Source: Brachybacterium sp. YJGR34
Lineage (GTDB): Bacteria; Actinomycetota; Actinomycetes; Actinomycetales; Dermabacteraceae
Assembly: GCF_003347015.1 (NCBI RefSeq)
Contig: NZ_PNFB01000027.1
Location: 1-41,623 of the forward strand
Length of the DNA stretch: 41,623 bases
Direction of reading: 5' to 3'
Shown one piece after another: positions 39,106-41,623 of the stretch (position 1 is the stretch's first letter; each line of letters opens with the position of its first letter). The notes under the pieces are model-generated. The model worked only from the letters and a program-made list of their open reading frames with translations, was not told the origin of the DNA and searched no databases. The translations under genes and the position numbers were made by a program.

Positions 39106-40614
39106 GTGGACACCGTCGAGACCATCGCCCCCGCCGCCGTGATCGTGCTGGCCGCGGGCGCCGGGACCCGCATGAGGTCCCGCACCCCGAAGGTCCTGCA
39201 CGAGATCGGAGGGCGCTCGCTGCTGGTCCATGCGCTCACCGCCGCGGAGGGCACGAGCCCCGCCGAGCTGGTGGTCGTCCTGCGCCACGAGCGCGACCGC
39301 GTCGCCGCGCACCTCGCCGAGCACGCCTCCGAGGCCACCGTCGCGGACCAGGACGAGATCCCCGGCACCGGGCGCGCCGTCCAGTGCGGCCTCGAGCAGG
39401 TCGCCGCCGCCGACGGCACCGTCCTGGTGACCTACGGCGACGTGCCGCTGCTGGACCCGGCGACCCTGCGGGAGCTGGTCGGCGCGCACGAGAGCGCCGG
39501 TGCCGCCGTCACCGTGCTCACCGCGCGGGTCGAGGACCCGACGGGCTACGGCCGGATCCTGCGCAGCGAGGACGGCTCGGAGGTGCTCGGCATCGTCGAG
39601 CACAAGGACGCGAGCGATTCCCAGCGCTCGATCGACGAGATCAACTCCGGCATCTACGCCTTCGACCTCGCCGTCCTCCGCGACGCGCTGGGCCGCATCG
39701 GCACCGACAACGCGCAGGGCGAGATGTACCTCACCGACGTGCTCTCCGTCGCCCGGGCCGACGGCCGCTCGGTGCGCGCCGTCGTCACCGAGGACGTGAT
39801 GATGGTCGAGGGCGTCAACGACCGCGTCCAGCTCGCCCAGCTCGGCGCCGAGATGAACCGGCGCACCCTCGAGCGGCACATGCGCGCCGGCGTCACGGTC
39901 GTCGACCCCGCGACCACCTGGATCGACGCCGACGTCACCATCGCGCAGGACGCCGTCATCCTCCCGGGCGTGCAGCTCCACGGCGCCACCGAGATCGGCG
40001 AGGAGGCCGTGATCGGGCCCGACACCACGCTGCGCGACACCGAGGTGGGCGCCGCGGCGGAGGTCGTCCGCTCCCACGCCCTGCTCGCCGTGATCGGCGA
40101 GGGGGCCTCCGTCGGCCCCTTCTCCTACCTGCGGGCCGGCACCGACCTGGGCGCGACGGGCAAGATCGGCGGCTTCGTGGAGACCAAGAACGTCTCGATC
40201 GGCGAGGGGGCGAAGGTTCCGCACCTCAGCTACGTCGGCGATGCCGAGATCGGCGAGGGCACCAACATCGGGGCGGCGACGATCTTCGCCAACTACGACG
40301 GAGTGGACAAGCACCGCACCACCGTGGGCCGGCACGTGCGTGTGGGCTCCGACAACGTCCTGGTCGCCCCCGTCACCATCGGCGACGGCGCGGCGACCGG
40401 CGCCGGGACCACTGTGCGCAAGGACATCCCGCCCGGTGCCCTGGGCGTGAACGCGGTGTCGCAGCGGAACGTGGAAGGATGGACCCTGCGACGCCGTGCG
40501 GGGACCGCGGCCGAGGTCGCGGCCCGTGCCGCGCTCGAGGCCGAGGACCGGTCCGCTGCCCAGACGCCCGCAGCCACAGCCGCCGAGGAGCACAAGGAGC
40601 ACGAGCAGCGATGA
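39106..40614 (+). CDS. glmU: Bifunctional UDP-GlcNAc pyrophosphorylase / GlcN-1-P acetyltransferase
   Basis: 502 residues. GlmU makes UDP-GlcNAc for peptidoglycan: the C-terminal domain acetylates GlcN-1-P and the N-terminal domain adds UMP. N-terminal [20 protein letters not shown] binds [12 protein letters not shown] and [10 protein letters not shown] follow. From ~265 on there is a left-handed beta-helix ([80 protein letters not shown]) with the catalytic His in [12 protein letters not shown] 39106 has GAGGAG upstream. The last ~35 residues are an Ala/Glu-rich tail. The stop overlaps the prs ATG. Confidence 0.97.
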   Translation: MDTVETIAPAAVIVLAAGAGTRMRSRTPKVLHEIGGRSLLVHALTAAEGTSPAELVVVLRHERDRVAAHLAEHASEATVADQDEIPGTGRAVQCGLEQVAAADGTVLVTYGDVPLLDPATLRELVGAHESAGAAVTVLTARVEDPTGYGRILRSEDGSEVLGIVEHKDASDSQRSIDEINSGIYAFDLAVLRDALGRIGTDNAQGEMYLTDVLSVARADGRSVRAVVTEDVMMVEGVNDRVQLAQLGAEMNRRTLERHMRAGVTVVDPATTWIDADVTIAQDAVILPGVQLHGATEIGEEAVIGPDTTLRDTEVGAAAEVVRSHALLAVIGEGASVGPFSYLRAGTDLGATGKIGGFVETKNVSIGEGAKVPHLSYVGDAEIGEGTNIGAATIFANYDGVDKHRTTVGRHVRVGSDNVLVAPVTIGDGAATGAGTTVRKDIPPGALGVNAVSQRNVEGWTLRRRAGTAAEVAARAALEAEDRSAAQTPAATAAEEHKEHEQR

Positions 40615-41591
40615 GCGGAATCGTCACCACGGGGGAGAAGCGACTGGTGCTCGCCTCCGGCAGAGCCCATCCGGTCCTCGCGCAGGAGGTCGCCGAGGAG
40701 CTCGGGGTCGAGGTCCTGCCGATGGACGCCTGGGACTTCGCCAACGGGGAGATCTATGTGCGCTACGGCGAGTCCGTGCGCGGCACCGATGTCTTCGTGC
40801 TGCAGTCCCATCCGGCGCCCATCAACACCTGGGTGATGGAGCACCTGATCATGATCGACGCGCTCAAGCGCGCATCGGCCAAGCGGATCACCGCGATCGC
40901 TCCGAGCTTCCCCTACGCCCGCCAGGACAAGAAGCACCGCGGCCGCGAGCCGATCTCGGCGCGGCTGATGGCGGACATGTACGAGACCGCGGGCGCGGAC
41001 CGGATGATCTCGGTGGACCTGCACGCCCCGCAGGTGCAGGGCTACTTCAACGGCCCGGTCGACCACCTCATGGCGCTGCCGATCCTCGCCGAGTACATCC
41101 AGGCGCAGTACGGCCACGAGGACATCGCGGTCGCCTCGCCCGATGCCGGCCGCATCCGCGTGGCCGAGCAGTGGGCGAAGAAGCTCGGCGGCGTGAACCT
41201 CGCCTTCATCCACAAGTCCCGCGACCCCAAGCGGCCCAACCAGGCCGTGGCCAAGCGCGTGATCGGTGATGTCACCGGCAAGACCTGCATCCTGGTCGAC
41301 GACATGATCGACACCGCCGGCACCATCGTCCAGGCGGCGGATGCGCTGGTCGCCAACGGTGCCTCCTCCGTCGTCATCGCGACCACCCACGCGATCCTCT
41401 CCGATCCCGCCACCGAGCGCCTCGAGGCGAGCTCCGTGCGCGAGGTGGTCTGCACCAACACCCTGCCGATCCCCGCGGAGAAGCAGTTCGACCGCCTCAC
41501 GCAGCTCTCGATCGCCCCGCTGCTGGCGCGTGCGATCCGCGCGGTCTTCGACGACGGGTCGGTGACCAGCCTCTTCGACGGCGAGGTCTGA
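40611..41591 (+). CDS. prs: Ribose-phosphate pyrophosphokinase (PRPP synthetase)
   Basis: 326 residues. Prs transfers pyrophosphate from ATP to ribose-5-phosphate to give PRPP for nucleotides, His and Trp. [60 protein letters not shown] (metal/phosphate site) and the PRPP loop [20 protein letters not shown] are all present. ATG 40611 overlaps the glmU stop (ATGA), a pairing kept across many actinobacteria, so both are co-translated. Nothing else is visible in the 32 bases left after its stop. Confidence 0.98.
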   Translation: MSGIVTTGEKRLVLASGRAHPVLAQEVAEELGVEVLPMDAWDFANGEIYVRYGESVRGTDVFVLQSHPAPINTWVMEHLIMIDALKRASAKRITAIAPSFPYARQDKKHRGREPISARLMADMYETAGADRMISVDLHAPQVQGYFNGPVDHLMALPILAEYIQAQYGHEDIAVASPDAGRIRVAEQWAKKLGGVNLAFIHKSRDPKRPNQAVAKRVIGDVTGKTCILVDDMIDTAGTIVQAADALVANGASSVVIATTHAILSDPATERLEASSVREVVCTNTLPIPAEKQFDRLTQLSIAPLLARAIRAVFDDGSVTSLFDGEV

Positions 41592-41623
41592 GCGGCAGTC
41601 GCAGCAGCACCGACGTCGGGGGG

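Noticed and set aside
39384..41591. 735-codon plus frame ending with the prs stop
   Set aside because: Only the last 326 codons from ATG 40611 are Prs; the first part is an out-of-frame read of glmU.

Overview
The window is high-GC DNA (strong G/C preference at third codon positions) from an actinobacterium. The housekeeping order rsmI, tatD-ksgA-ispE, tRNA-Gln-glmU-prs, a protein O-mannosyltransferase, a 13E12/DUF222-type HNH gene and a cysteine-free L32 all point to Actinobacteria. My best guess is a Micrococcales member near Brachybacterium/Dermabacteraceae; the genus is inference from overall resemblance, not shown by the sequence.

Layout. (1) 1-2904 is an accessory strip: two abutting ends of IS481-type elements with five copies of a short terminal motif, an IS3-type orfA with a cut-off orfB, a 63-aa orphan, a Tat-exported protein, a holin-like membrane protein overlapping a 44-aa four-cysteine protein, and a frameshifted gene. 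(2) 2875-7213 holds a membrane-anchored coiled-coil protein with a very long disordered tail, then an SDR plus sugar-dehydrogenase lipoprotein pair divergent from a TetR regulator, with a dyad between them. (3) 7273-11233 holds an acyltransferase, an Rrf2 regulator with a carboxymuconolactone-decarboxylase-like gene and two matching dyads, a methyltransferase and an APH-type kinase. (4) 11577-21014 is a run of poorly characterised envelope genes: LURP-one-like, DUF6325, Pr6Pr, DUF1269, a 215-aa membrane protein, a SHOCT protein, and SulP-ClC-SulP anion transporters. Several of their upstream regions share a TCACC-N7-GGYGA dyad, which makes this the best candidate for an undescribed regulated system. 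(5) 21350-24593 carries a GNAT gene, two tandem alpha/beta hydrolases, an orphan LysR-type effector-binding domain and luxS. (6) 24580-41591 is mostly core: malQ, pmt, rsmI, rpmF, tatD-ksgA-ispE, a RidA gene, the HNH gene, an ABC-F ATPase with a MarR regulator, a TetR regulator, tRNA-Gln, glmU and prs.

How it fits together. The core part provides rRNA maturation (RsmI, KsgA), isoprenoid synthesis (IspE), cell-wall precursor (GlmU) and PRPP (Prs), with start/stop overlaps (ATGA) joining tatD-ksgA-ispE and glmU-prs. At least seven genes start exactly six bases after a TANNNT -10 hexamer with no Shine-Dalgarno, so they are probably leaderless; this decides some start codons, notably for the mannosyltransferase. 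Most convergent gene pairs are separated by long perfect hairpins.
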